Origin: CAUZSN01 sp963582345
Lineage (GTDB): Bacteria; Planctomycetota; Planctomycetia; Planctomycetales; Planctomycetaceae
Assembly (NCBI GenBank): GCA_963582345.1
Contig: CAUZSN010000147.1
Span: 1 to 6,308, forward strand
Length of the DNA: 6,308 nt
Direction: 5' to 3'
Below, piece after piece: positions 1 through 6,033 of this stretch. How positions within the stretch are numbered: the stretch's first letter is position 1; every line of letters begins with the position of its first letter. The notes under the pieces were generated by a model. It saw only the letters and a list, made by a program, of their open reading frames with translations, was not told the origin of the DNA and ran no database searches. A program made the position numbers and the translations under genes.

Positions 1-1
1 G

Positions 2-1825
2 CGACGGACGCGAGCGACGATCGCACGCGAACGTGGTTTGCAGCCGCTGGCAGACTTGCTCTTCAAGCAAGAGACGCTTTCTCAGGCTCGGCAGAAGATT
101 CTTCAACCTTACGTGAATCCGAGGCTAAAAGTGCCTGACACCGCAACCGCCCTGGCGGGAGCGATGGATATCGTCGCTGAACATTGGGCCGAAAATCCTG
201 AAACTCGAGCATGGCTGGCCGACAAGGCAATGAAGTTCGGCAAAGTCGCTTCAAAAGTGAAACGTGGCAAAAAGACCGCTGAGGGCGCAGATAAATTCGA
301 ACAGTATTTCGAGCGAGAAGAATCTGTTAGCCGCATTCCGTCTCACCGGTTGATGGCGATGCTGCGAGGATCCTCAGAAGGGATCTTGCGAGTTGGTTTG
401 CAATTGGATGAGTCACGTGAGTTGTCGGAACTGAAACGCCAGCTTGTTCATAATCGTCAATTTGAGTTTCACCGCGATCTGCTCGACGGTGCTGAAGATT
501 GCTTCACGCGTCTGTTATTGCCCGCAACCGAATCGACCGTCTTGCAACAGTTGAAAGAACAGGCTGATGAAGACGCGATCTCCGTGTTTGGCAAAAATCT
601 GCATGAGCTATTAATGGCGGCTCCGGCAGGTCCCCGAGTCACGATCGGTATTGATCCGGGATTTCGAACTGGATGTAAAGTTGCCGTCGTTGATGGCACA
701 GGGCAATTCCTGGCCAACGCGACGATTTATCCCACGCCCCCCAGGAGCGACACGAAAGCAGCCGGAGATGCGTTACTGAAGTTGATCAGTCAACACGAGG
801 TCGAATTAATTGCAATCGGCAATGGCACCGGTTCTCGTGAGACCGACGCATTCGTCGGAGATCTCATCAAAGAAAACAGTCTGAAGATCACCAAGGTGAT
901 GGTCAGTGAGTCGGGTGCATCGATCTATTCGGCAAGTGATATTGCGGTGAAAGAGTTTCCCGATCTGGACATCACGGTTCGAGGGGCAATCAGCATTGCG
1001 CGTCGACTTCAGGACCCGCTTGCAGAACTGGTCAAAACCGACCCCAAGTCGATCGGTGTCGGGCAGTATCAGCACGATGTGAACCAGACTCAGCTGCGCA
1101 AATGCCTCGACCGAGTTGTCGAATCCTGCGTCAACAATGTTGGTGTCGACTTGAACATGGCCAGTGCTCCATTGCTTTCCTACGTTGCAGGCATCGGACC
1201 GAAGATCGCCGAAAACATGGTTGACTATCGAAACGCAAACGGCCGATTCACCAGCCGCAAGCAATTGGTATCGGTTCCCAAGCTCGGCAAGAAAGCGTTT
1301 GAACAAGCAGCCGGCTTTTTACGAATTCGCGGTGCCGATCATCCGCTCGACAATTCCGCCGTTCATCCCGAGTGCTACGACTTGGTTGGAAAAATGGCCA
1401 GCACGCTCAATTCAGACCTGGCGACCGTCGTCGGCAACGCCTCGCTTAGTCAGAAATTGAATGCAGAAGATTTTGTTGACAGCCAGTTTGGCGTTCCAAC
1501 GATCAAAGACATCATTGCCGAGCTTGCCAAGCCAGGCCGCGACCCTCGCAGCCAATTTCGAGTGGTCAAATTCAATGACCAGGTCAACAAGATGGAAGAT
1601 CTGAAAGAGAATATGGTTCTGGAGGGAGTGATCACCAACGTCACTCACTTCGGCGCCTTCGTCGACATTGGCGTTCATCAAGACGCCTTGATTCATGTCT
1701 CCCAGTTATCCACTCAATTCGTTTCCGACCCCAATGAAGTTGTGTCCGTTGGCGATTTGGTGAAAGTTAAGATTCTGGAAATTGATGTCCCCCGAAAACG
1801 AATATCTGCCACGCGACAATTTTAA
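2..1825 (+). CDS. tex: Tex, S1/YqgF-domain transcription accessory RNA-binding protein (5' end cut off by window edge)
   Basis: Tex family nucleic-acid-binding protein, a cytoplasmic factor linked to transcription and RNA handling. The reading frame is open to the left edge: the first codons read RRTRATIARERG, which matches the conserved segment before LxPLADLL in Tex. The TTG at 38 is therefore internal, and roughly the first hundred residues lie outside the window. Counting from base 2, a helical N-terminal part holds FEQYFEREESVSRIPSHR (about 99-116). The YqgF/RNase H-like domain starts at IGIDPGFRTGCK (about 215-226). The signature SESGASIYSASDIAVKEF lies near 302-319 and VGQYQHDVNQ near 353-362. 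A helix-hairpin-helix region contains AGIGPKIAENMVDYRNANG (about 396-414), and a C-terminal S1 domain spans about 534-605 (VITNVTHFGAFVDIG). The protein stops right after the S1 domain, without the tail seen in many homologues. It ends with TAA and converges on rsmE. Identification is secure; function is taken from the family. Confidence 0.96.
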   Translation, partial: RRTRATIARERGLQPLADLLFKQETLSQARQKILQPYVNPRLKVPDTATALAGAMDIVAEHWAENPETRAWLADKAMKFGKVASKVKRGKKTAEGADKFEQYFEREESVSRIPSHRLMAMLRGSSEGILRVGLQLDESRELSELKRQLVHNRQFEFHRDLLDGAEDCFTRLLLPATESTVLQQLKEQADEDAISVFGKNLHELLMAAPAGPRVTIGIDPGFRTGCKVAVVDGTGQFLANATIYPTPPRSDTKAAGDALLKLISQHEVELIAIGNGTGSRETDAFVGDLIKENSLKITKVMVSESGASIYSASDIAVKEFPDLDITVRGAISIARRLQDPLAELVKTDPKSIGVGQYQHDVNQTQLRKCLDRVVESCVNNVGVDLNMASAPLLSYVAGIGPKIAENMVDYRNANGRFTSRKQLVSVPKLGKKAFEQAAGFLRIRGADHPLDNSAVHPECYDLVGKMASTLNSDLATVVGNASLSQKLNAEDFVDSQFGVPTIKDIIAELAKPGRDPRSQFRVVKFNDQVNKMEDLKENMVLEGVITNVTHFGAFVDIGVHQDALIHVSQLSTQFVSDPNEVVSVGDLVKVKILEIDVPRKRISATRQF

Positions 1826-1841
1826 ATACCAACGAACCATC

Positions 1842-1877
1842 GGGTGTGACTAAAAGAATGGGTGTGACTAGATGAAT
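1842..1877. repeat. Two 18-bp tandem units leading into a REP-like palindrome
   Basis: Two adjacent 18-bp units, 1842-1859 and 1860-1877, both begin GGGTGTGACTA and differ at two positions. The next 18-bp step lands exactly on the GGGTG of the palindrome head at 1878, so the run looks like repeated duplication of the head-proximal segment. It begins 16 bp after the tex stop codon. A similar period-18 duplication lies beside another copy of the palindrome (3809-3837). Confidence 0.75.
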
Positions 1878-1935
1878 GGGTGCCATACTCCATGCTTGCG
1901 TGGGCATGCTTACGCGAGCGTAAGGCATGGCACCC
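1878..1935. repeat. REP-like palindrome pair, tail to tail (copies R1 and R2)
   Basis: Two 31-nt REP-like elements face each other: R1 at 1878-1908 on the + strand and R2 at 1905-1935 on the - strand. Each starts with the head GGGTGCCAT and then folds into a hairpin with a bulge. They overlap by the 4-bp palindrome CATG at 1905-1908. The outer ends form an inverted repeat, GGGTGCCAT / ATGGCACCC. R2 has a clean CTTACG/CGTAAG stem (1909-1914 with 1919-1924). The pair lies between the convergent 3' ends of tex and rsmE, where it could end or protect transcripts from both sides. No clear T-run supports a classical intrinsic terminator. Confidence 0.85.
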
Positions 1936-2044
1936 GTCAATTCACTATGAGCTTTGATGCTAGAGCCATCGAGCTTAGTTTCGAAAATGAGCTACGTCCC
2001 GTTGTTCCACACCGAAACGTATCGTGAGCAGACATTCAAATTCT

Positions 2045-2773
2045 CTAAAGGCTTATGTGGCACGCTCGCATCTGAGCACTGACGATACTAATGGAAGCAA
2101 TCGCGGCGGTTTCTGTTCTAAGTGGGCGGTCGCCCAGATGAGCTAATACGAAACCGTTTTGACGAAACAACTCTCGTTCATTTTCTGTCCAACCCCGCTC
2201 GGAACCAACGGCCAACACAACCGATTGTTTCTTGTGGGAGGCCTCCCACAAGCCTGTTGTCGCTTCGTAATTGTCCAAGCAAATTCTGTGGGCCGTGGAA
2301 TTCGTTGATTCGATACAGTCGCTTAGGCTGACTCCGAATTTGACAGTGGGAAAGCGGGTCGAAAACGCCTGCTCGACTCCCGCGCGAACGAGTCGTTTCC
2401 ATTCATCAGCCGTCCACAATTTGGAGGAAGCGTAAGAAGGCTCCGCTCGCTGTGTAGCTGCAAAATAAATACTGCGAACGCCAAGGCTAGTGGCTTCTTG
2501 CAATATTGTTCGGCTGGTCTGAGGCCTGGAAAGCCCAACGATTAAATCGATTGGCAACAGAGCAGGTGGTTCTTTGCCCCAAGCGATGTCAAAAACTACT
2601 TCATGTTCATTCATTGACCGAAGGATCGCTTTTCCACGAGGTCCGTTAACAAGGCCCACGTCGGTTGAATCACCCACCTCCCGGCGCAGCACGGTCAAGA
2701 TGTGTTTTACTCGGCGGTCATCTCGACGAAACGGGGCATCAATCTCATGGTTTTCGAACAGGATGATATTCAT
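2045..2773 (-). CDS. rsmE: 16S rRNA (uracil-1498-N3)-methyltransferase, RsmE family
   Basis: RsmE uses S-adenosylmethionine to methylate N3 of U1498 (E. coli numbering) in 16S rRNA of the small ribosomal subunit. An N-terminal PUA-like part contains VKHILTVLRREVGD (about residues 22-35). It is followed by a SPOUT methyltransferase domain with LQEATSLGVRSIYF (91-104), the GSERGW loop (190-195, at the place of the usual GPEGG) and a C-terminal PLRTETAAIASI (217-228), the family's SAM-binding knot region. I start the gene at the ATG at 2773, giving MNIILFE and 242 residues. The same frame has an ATG 75 bp further upstream, but the extra 25 residues resemble nothing in the family. No clear Shine-Dalgarno sequence is visible. 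At 242 residues it is on the short side for the family. It lies downstream of gloC on the same strand, 169 bp away, so co-transcription is possible but not shown. Stop codon is TAG. Confidence 0.9.
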   Translation of the reverse strand: MNIILFENHEIDAPFRRDDRRVKHILTVLRREVGDSTDVGLVNGPRGKAILRSMNEHEVVFDIAWGKEPPALLPIDLIVGLSRPQTSRTILQEATSLGVRSIYFAATQRAEPSYASSKLWTADEWKRLVRAGVEQAFSTRFPTVKFGVSLSDCIESTNSTAHRICLDNYEATTGLWEASHKKQSVVLAVGSERGWTENERELFRQNGFVLAHLGDRPLRTETAAIASISIVSAQMRACHISL

Positions 2774-2942
2774 GATTAGGGTGCTGGTGCTCAAAGAAAA
2801 GAAAAAGGCAGCGCGGCTGAATCTAATGCCATTCGTTCCTGGAGCCATTTAAGGGTTCCCTGAACCTCTTAGGGGTTTCACGAGCGATGTGGCGGGGCCG
2901 TCGATCTGCAGAAAAAAGAACTGCGCAATAACACTTGCCCCA
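2774..2942. other. gloC-rsmE intergenic gap, no gene seen
   Basis: This 169-bp gap holds no plausible gene. On the - strand, a weak AT-rich hairpin (CAATAA/TTATTG, 2926-2931 with 2943-2948) overlaps the gloC stop codon, and a run of six T (in GTTCTTTTTTCTGC) follows about 10 nt later. This could be a poor terminator for gloC, but the stem is short and the T-run is not adjacent. Confidence 0.35.
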
Positions 2943-3575
2943 TTATTGCAGAAACGGATTTGTACTCCGCTCAGCACCAATGGTTGATGGTTCCGAGTGG
3001 CCGCAGACAAACTGGTATTCGTCGTCGAGCGTCATGATCTTCTGAGCAATACTATCGAGTAGTGATTGATGATTGCCTCCGGGCAAATCCGTCCTACCGA
3101 TTGAGCCTTTAAAAAGGACGTCTCCCATCAGGATGATTTTGTTTGCGTGATTGATAAAGACAACGTGCCCGGGCGCGTGGCCTGGACAATGCCGGACTTC
3201 AAACTCGTGTGCGCCGATGTTTAAAGAATCGCCTTCTTTCAACCAGCGGTCTGGATTGGCGTTAAACATTCCAGTCAAACCATAGCCTGCGGCGGTCGTC
3301 TCTATTTTGTCTAGCAACATTTTGTCGGCTTGATGCGGGCCGATGATTTCGACGTCGAATTGTTTCTTGGCGGCTTCGGCTCCACCAGCGTGATCCAAGT
3401 GGCCGTGCGTTAGCCAAACGGCTTTGATCTTTACTCCCAGTTCTTCGACGGCGGCTGCGATCTTTTCAACTTCTCCGCCTGGGTCGACCACCACGGCGGC
3501 TTTGGTCTGGTCGTCATAGACGATGGAGCAATTCTGTTGGTATTCGGTAACTGGGACGATGGAGATTTGTAACAC
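2943..3575 (-). CDS. gloC: Metallo-beta-lactamase-fold hydrolase, type II glyoxalase GloC (YcbL-like)
   Basis: Small glyoxalase II-type enzyme expected to hydrolyse S-lactoylglutathione or a related thioester in methylglyoxal detoxification, in the cytoplasm. The 210 residues align from end to end with E. coli YcbL/GloC as I remember it, including the N-terminal IVPVTEYQQNCS and the C-terminal ERSTNPFLQ. Visible metal ligands are THGHLDH (H57, H59, D61, H62), PGH (H133), GD (D152) and CGH (H193). The PGHAPGHVVF and GDVLFKGSIGRTDLPGG segments are typical. One oddity is CGHSEP, where relatives usually have GHG. The start is a GTG at 3575, chosen because it matches the family N-terminus; a weak AAAGAGAAA purine stretch lies upstream on the - strand. 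Whether the host uses glutathione or another thiol cannot be seen, so the substrate is inferred. Confidence 0.92.
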   Translation of the reverse strand: MLQISIVPVTEYQQNCSIVYDDQTKAAVVVDPGGEVEKIAAAVEELGVKIKAVWLTHGHLDHAGGAEAAKKQFDVEIIGPHQADKMLLDKIETTAAGYGLTGMFNANPDRWLKEGDSLNIGAHEFEVRHCPGHAPGHVVFINHANKIILMGDVLFKGSIGRTDLPGGNHQSLLDSIAQKIMTLDDEYQFVCGHSEPSTIGAERSTNPFLQ

Positions 3576-3689
3576 GTTGCGTTTCTCTTTTGTTAATGCA
3601 TCAAGATTTGCTGATGGATCAATGTAGCAAACTGGCCAGTTGTCCGAAGGGCTACGGATGCTTGAATTTGGGCTTCAGCACAGGATCTC

Positions 3690-3811
3690 GGGTGCCATGG
3701 TTCACGCTTGCGTGACCATGTTCGGAAGGGGCATTCATCCAAGTGTACATCACCGTGGTGCAACTCTGACAAAAAACAGGCATGCTCATGCTGCGCGTGA
3801 GCATGGCACCC
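3690..3811. repeat. Bipartite REP-like module A (copies R3 and R4)
   Basis: Two 31-nt palindromes face inward. R3 (3690-3720, + strand) is a type-1 hairpin with TCACGC/GCGTGA arms around TT and one bulged T. R4 (3781-3811, - strand) is a type-2 hairpin with arms CATGCTCA/TGAGCATG (3781-3788 with 3798-3805) and no bulge. Both heads are GGGTGCCAT and point outward. The 60-bp spacer has no gene. A second copy of the module, in the opposite orientation and with a different spacer, is at 4590-4704. This is the layout of bacterial interspersed mosaic elements, and the module sits on the 3' side of the RAYT gene. Confidence 0.85.
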
Positions 3812-3837
3812 ACAATCAACTACCCACCCACAATCAA
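3809..3837. repeat. Period-18 direct repeat next to palindrome R4
   Basis: CCCACAATCAA occurs at 3809-3819 and again at 3827-3837, exactly 18 bp apart. On the - strand this is TTGATTGTGGG, the sequence outside the head of type-2 palindromes; the same TTGATTGTGGGTGCCATGC is found at 4582-4600. It mirrors the 18-bp tandem at 1842-1877. Confidence 0.7.
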
Positions 3838-3838
3838 T

Positions 3839-3849
3839 CGTGAGCATGC
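3839..3849. repeat. Left 11-bp inverted repeat bounding the RAYT gene
   Basis: CGTGAGCATGC here is the reverse complement of GCATGCTCACG at 4475-4485. It equals the distal arm of a REP-like hairpin without its head. It ends next to the RAYT stop codon (3851-3853); together with the following TC it forms the perfect palindrome GAGCATGCTC (3842-3851). Confidence 0.6.
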
Positions 3850-3850
3850 T

Positions 3851-4453
3851 CTACCGCATTAGTTTCGAATTCAACTGATCATCCAATAGGGTCAATGTTG
3901 GCACGGATGTTCTGTCAATGGAAAGTGGTTCGTCGATTCCGGTCTCCCAAGCCCTCGCGCTTGACCAGAAATAGTCACAAGGCTTGGACACAAGTCCGCG
4001 AGTAACCGGATTTTGATGGATGTAATTCACTTTTTCGTGGATGTCTCGAACCGATCAAAGGTTTCTGTCATAACCTCCACCCCGCTGCCAAAAACGATGA
4101 GACTTCTTGCCGGTGGGTTGTAAGTCTTCTATCTTCGTCAAGAATTCGGGCGCATGCTTTTTTAACCAGATGACCGCACGTTTGGAAACGGATTGTTTCA
4201 TCGTTTTCAAGATAGCTGCGATCTTGGTTTCTCGGTGTGGATGGAGGACGATGTGGATGTGTTCCGGCATGATTACCCACGCCCAAAGGTCAAACGGATT
4301 CTGATCTCGCGAGAGCGCAATTGCTTTGACCATCCATTGGCAGCTGCGATTTTTCGTTAACAGTGGCAGACGTTTGAAGGTAGAAAAGGTAAGGAAGTGA
4401 GAGTCACCAGGTGTGTCAAACGTCTTTCGCGTTTTTCGGTGAAGATGAGGCAT
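3851..4453 (-). pseudogene. REP-associated tyrosine transposase (RAYT, Y1/HUH family), interrupted by an in-frame TGA
   Basis: RAYTs are single-domain HUH nucleases related to IS200/IS605 TnpA that bind and cut REP palindromes. The ATG at 4453 gives MPHLHRKTRKTF, followed by the family pattern DSHFLTFSTFKR (residues 18-28) and MPEHIHIVL (62-70) with metal-binding H65 and H67. FWQRGGGYDRNL (121-132) precedes a TGA at codon 133 (4055-4057), where relatives could carry TGG. Past it the same frame stays open for 67 codons to a TAG (3851-3853) and encodes VNYIHQNPVTRGLV, whose Y144 (4022-4024) is the expected catalytic tyrosine, then YFWSSARAW. Full length would be 200 residues, normal for the larger RAYTs. 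As written, the upstream product keeps the HUH motif but lacks the tyrosine, so it should not cleave DNA. Only one lesion is visible, so decay is recent, or the base is a sequencing error or is read through. Palindromes of one family flank the gene on both sides. Confidence 0.9.
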
Positions 4454-4474
4454 GGATATATTGTTTGGTTAAAG

Positions 4475-4506
4475 GCATGCTCACGCAAGCGTGAGACATG
4501 GCACCC
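4475..4506 (-). repeat. Single REP-like palindrome R5 upstream of RAYT, containing the right 11-bp inverted repeat
   Basis: A 31-nt type-1 element lies on the - strand at 4476-4506. Its head TGGCACCC (as read on +) is at 4499-4506, and the stem is CTCACGC/GCGTGAG around AA (4480-4486 with 4489-4495), with one bulged base. Bases 4475-4485 (GCATGCTCACG) are the inverted partner of 3839-3849. The element starts 22 bp upstream of the RAYT start codon, so it could lie in the RAYT promoter or leader, where RAYT binding could affect its own expression (inference). Confidence 0.82.
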
Positions 4507-4589
4507 GTTCATCCCTTTTTTTCACACGCCCTCTCTTTTGAAGGCGCTAAGTTTTCAGTTGGGAGCAGGCATTCCCGGTAATTGATTGT

Positions 4590-4704
4590 GGGTGCCATGC
4601 GCACACGCAGCATGAATGTTTCGGTATGGGGTTCTTTGAGTCCTTGTCCACTCGCCTTTTTAACTGATTCCAACATGGTCACGCAAGCGTGAACCGTGGC
4701 ACCC
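4590..4704. repeat. Bipartite REP-like module B (copies R6 and R7), inverted relative to module A
   Basis: R6 (4590-4618, + strand) is a type-2 palindrome with head GGGTGCCAT, shortened by 2 nt in its distal arm. R7 (4674-4704, - strand) is type 1 and, over 31 nt, differs from R3 at a single base. The spacer of about 55 bp does not resemble that of module A. The type order is reversed compared with 3690-3811, so the RAYT lies between inverted copies of the same composite. R7 ends 18 bp past the stop codon of the MYG1-like gene and could form a hairpin at the 3' end of its mRNA. Confidence 0.83.
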
Positions 4705-4722
4705 ACAAGACGGTGCGGCGCT

Positions 4723-5598
4723 TTAGCTACCAGTTTTGACAACGGCGAGTTCCAATAGCTCCTTTAGCCGCGTCGGATCTGTCGTGGAGACTTTAGCAAC
4801 GAAGCCACGTTTGTGTGCAAATCGAACTTCGTCGTGTGATTCGATTTGCGAAAAGTTCAAGCGCTGACTGTCGTCGTAACGCGTCAATCCGTATCCGTTG
4901 CCCCGCCGATCAGGATAGACCAACGCCTGAATTTCATTCTCTTTTCCTTCGCTCTCGATGAACGCGTAAATCCCAAACGAAGGATCATCTGAAATCGTGT
5001 CACTTTTTTCCAGGAACAAAGCTTGAATTGGTTCGCCATCTGTTGCAAACGTCCAGTACTGACCGTGCTCTTTCAGGTAGTCCAGTCGCTGTCGCAGAGA
5101 CCGCAAGTAGTTGACAATGTCTTCACCCACCATGCACATGACTTGGTAGATAGGACTTTCTGGATTGAGTTCTTTATGGTTTGCGAATCGGTTAAGCAAA
5201 GTAATGTCGAGCGGAGAATTTAGTTCGCCCAATGCCGTACGGGGAATCCCCATCAACTTGGCGGCTTCGTTTGGCCCTAAAGTATCGAGCCATTCTGCCG
5301 GACGAAGCCAGGCACAGAACGACAACGCGTCTTCGTAAAGTCCCATGCTTTGGAGCACAAGCGATAGAGCGCAAAGTGGCGGAGCATCGCGAGGGAACTG
5401 GTGATGGTCATAGTTGTTTAGTTCTGGATCGTGAGCACCGCCGACGTCGACCACGCAGACCGATGGATTAGCCAAATCCTCCTCTGTTGGATCACGTCGC
5501 TGGATCGGAACACCATGCAAATGTGCCAGCAGACTACAGGCAAGGAAATCGTCTTTGTGGGCACCGCCCGGATGGGTCACTATCAGCTGAATGGTCAT
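4723..5598 (-). CDS. MYG1 / UPF0160 family DHH-type metal-dependent phosphoesterase
   Basis: Member of the MYG1 (UPF0160) family, related to DHH phosphoesterases. Eukaryotic MYG1 is reported as a 3'-5' RNA exonuclease; the role of bacterial members is poorly defined. Visible motifs: THPGGAHKDDFLAC (residues 8-21), corresponding to the family's THxGxFHxDExLA metal site; VVDVGGAHDPELNNYDHHQF (49-68) with the DHH triad at 64-66; a helical middle part with LLNRFANHKELNPES; and a C-terminal GFVAKVSTTDPTRLKELLELAV, the family's closing segment. The metal-site D16, D17, D51 and H65/H66 are present, so an active site is plausible. At 291 residues it is shorter than the eukaryotic proteins. The start is the ATG at 5598; an in-frame TAG lies a few codons upstream, which fixes the upper limit. 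No Shine-Dalgarno sequence is seen. It is transcribed towards the RAYT island and has no clear functional partner here. Family assignment is strong; substrate unknown. Confidence 0.87.
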   Translation of the reverse strand: MTIQLIVTHPGGAHKDDFLACSLLAHLHGVPIQRRDPTEEDLANPSVCVVDVGGAHDPELNNYDHHQFPRDAPPLCALSLVLQSMGLYEDALSFCAWLRPAEWLDTLGPNEAAKLMGIPRTALGELNSPLDITLLNRFANHKELNPESPIYQVMCMVGEDIVNYLRSLRQRLDYLKEHGQYWTFATDGEPIQALFLEKSDTISDDPSFGIYAFIESEGKENEIQALVYPDRRGNGYGLTRYDDSQRLNFSQIESHDEVRFAHKRGFVAKVSTTDPTRLKELLELAVVKTGS

Positions 5599-6033
5599 GA
5601 AGTCGCGCTATGTAGATTTGGGATCAAGTTTGAATCAGTGAGCACAACAACATACCCCCAAAACGGATGGATGGAACCTGTAGCTCACGTCCGCGTATGA
5701 CCAACCAGAATGACCGAATGTTGAATTTCAGGACGCGTGTGCTTTCGCTTTTGGCCCCTCCGCGTGACGTCAACCAGAGTCCAACACAACCGGCAAGTGG
5801 CCAAGCACCTCGACTGCGTAATGGTTCAAACTGGTTGATTCGCCACAGCTGCATCTTCACGACAGGGGCAGTGCCAGAGGGGCCGGGTCGAACGAATCAT
5901 CCACTGATAGCAAACAAGGCGATCTGGACGACTCCAGTGGCGACTGTGACTTTTTCTTCTTCACCGATTGGTCCGCAGACCGGTTGCGGGACGGCGAACC
6001 GATTCCATCGTTTAAGTTAGTCTTTCATGAATG
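5599..6033. other. 435-bp gap with no supported gene
   Basis: No convincing gene, RNA or repeat was found. Open stretches exist on both strands: a 117-codon + frame at 5667-6020, a 78-codon - frame at 5624-5860, and a - frame from about 6027 to 5864 without a good start. None shows a recognisable motif. The - frame at 5624-5860 contains RVLKFNIRSFWLVI, faintly like the short membrane-entry motif of some planctomycete proteins, but the rest does not fit. The region presumably holds the promoter of the MYG1-like gene, but no clear -35/-10 pair could be assigned. Confidence 0.5.

Noticed and set aside
38..40. TTG at 38 as the start of tex
   Set aside because: The frame is open to the left edge and the upstream codons encode a conserved Tex segment (RRTRATIARERG), so the gene begins outside the window.
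1976..1986. TTAGTTTCGAA shared with 3859-3869 at the RAYT 3' end, as a sign of a RAYT remnant after R2
   Set aside because: Only 11 bp match and no further RAYT-like coding sequence is seen around 1940-2044; chance is a fair explanation.
2774..2848. 25-residue N-terminal extension of rsmE from the ATG at 2848
   Set aside because: The extension is Phe/Ser-rich and unlike RsmE N-termini; MNIILFE at 2773 fits the family start.
3630..3641. 12-bp perfect palindrome AACTGGCCAGTT upstream of gloC as an operator
   Set aside because: One or two palindromes of this length are expected by chance in a window of this size, and no second copy or regulator gene supports it.
3640..3843. 67-residue + strand frame across module A and a similar 77-residue - strand frame at 4509-4742
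   Set aside because: Both owe their shared HACVTM stretch to the palindromes being read in the same frame; they have no other protein-like feature.
4055..4057. TGA read as tryptophan through an alternative genetic code
   Set aside because: No other gene here has an in-frame TGA and their Trp codons are TGG. All intact genes happen to stop with TAA or TAG, but five genes are too few to argue for recoding.
3781..4506. A CRISPR array or attachment sites
   Set aside because: The repeats alternate in orientation, differ in spacing and are self-complementary hairpins next to a RAYT, which fits REP elements and not CRISPR; no integrase or tRNA gene is present.
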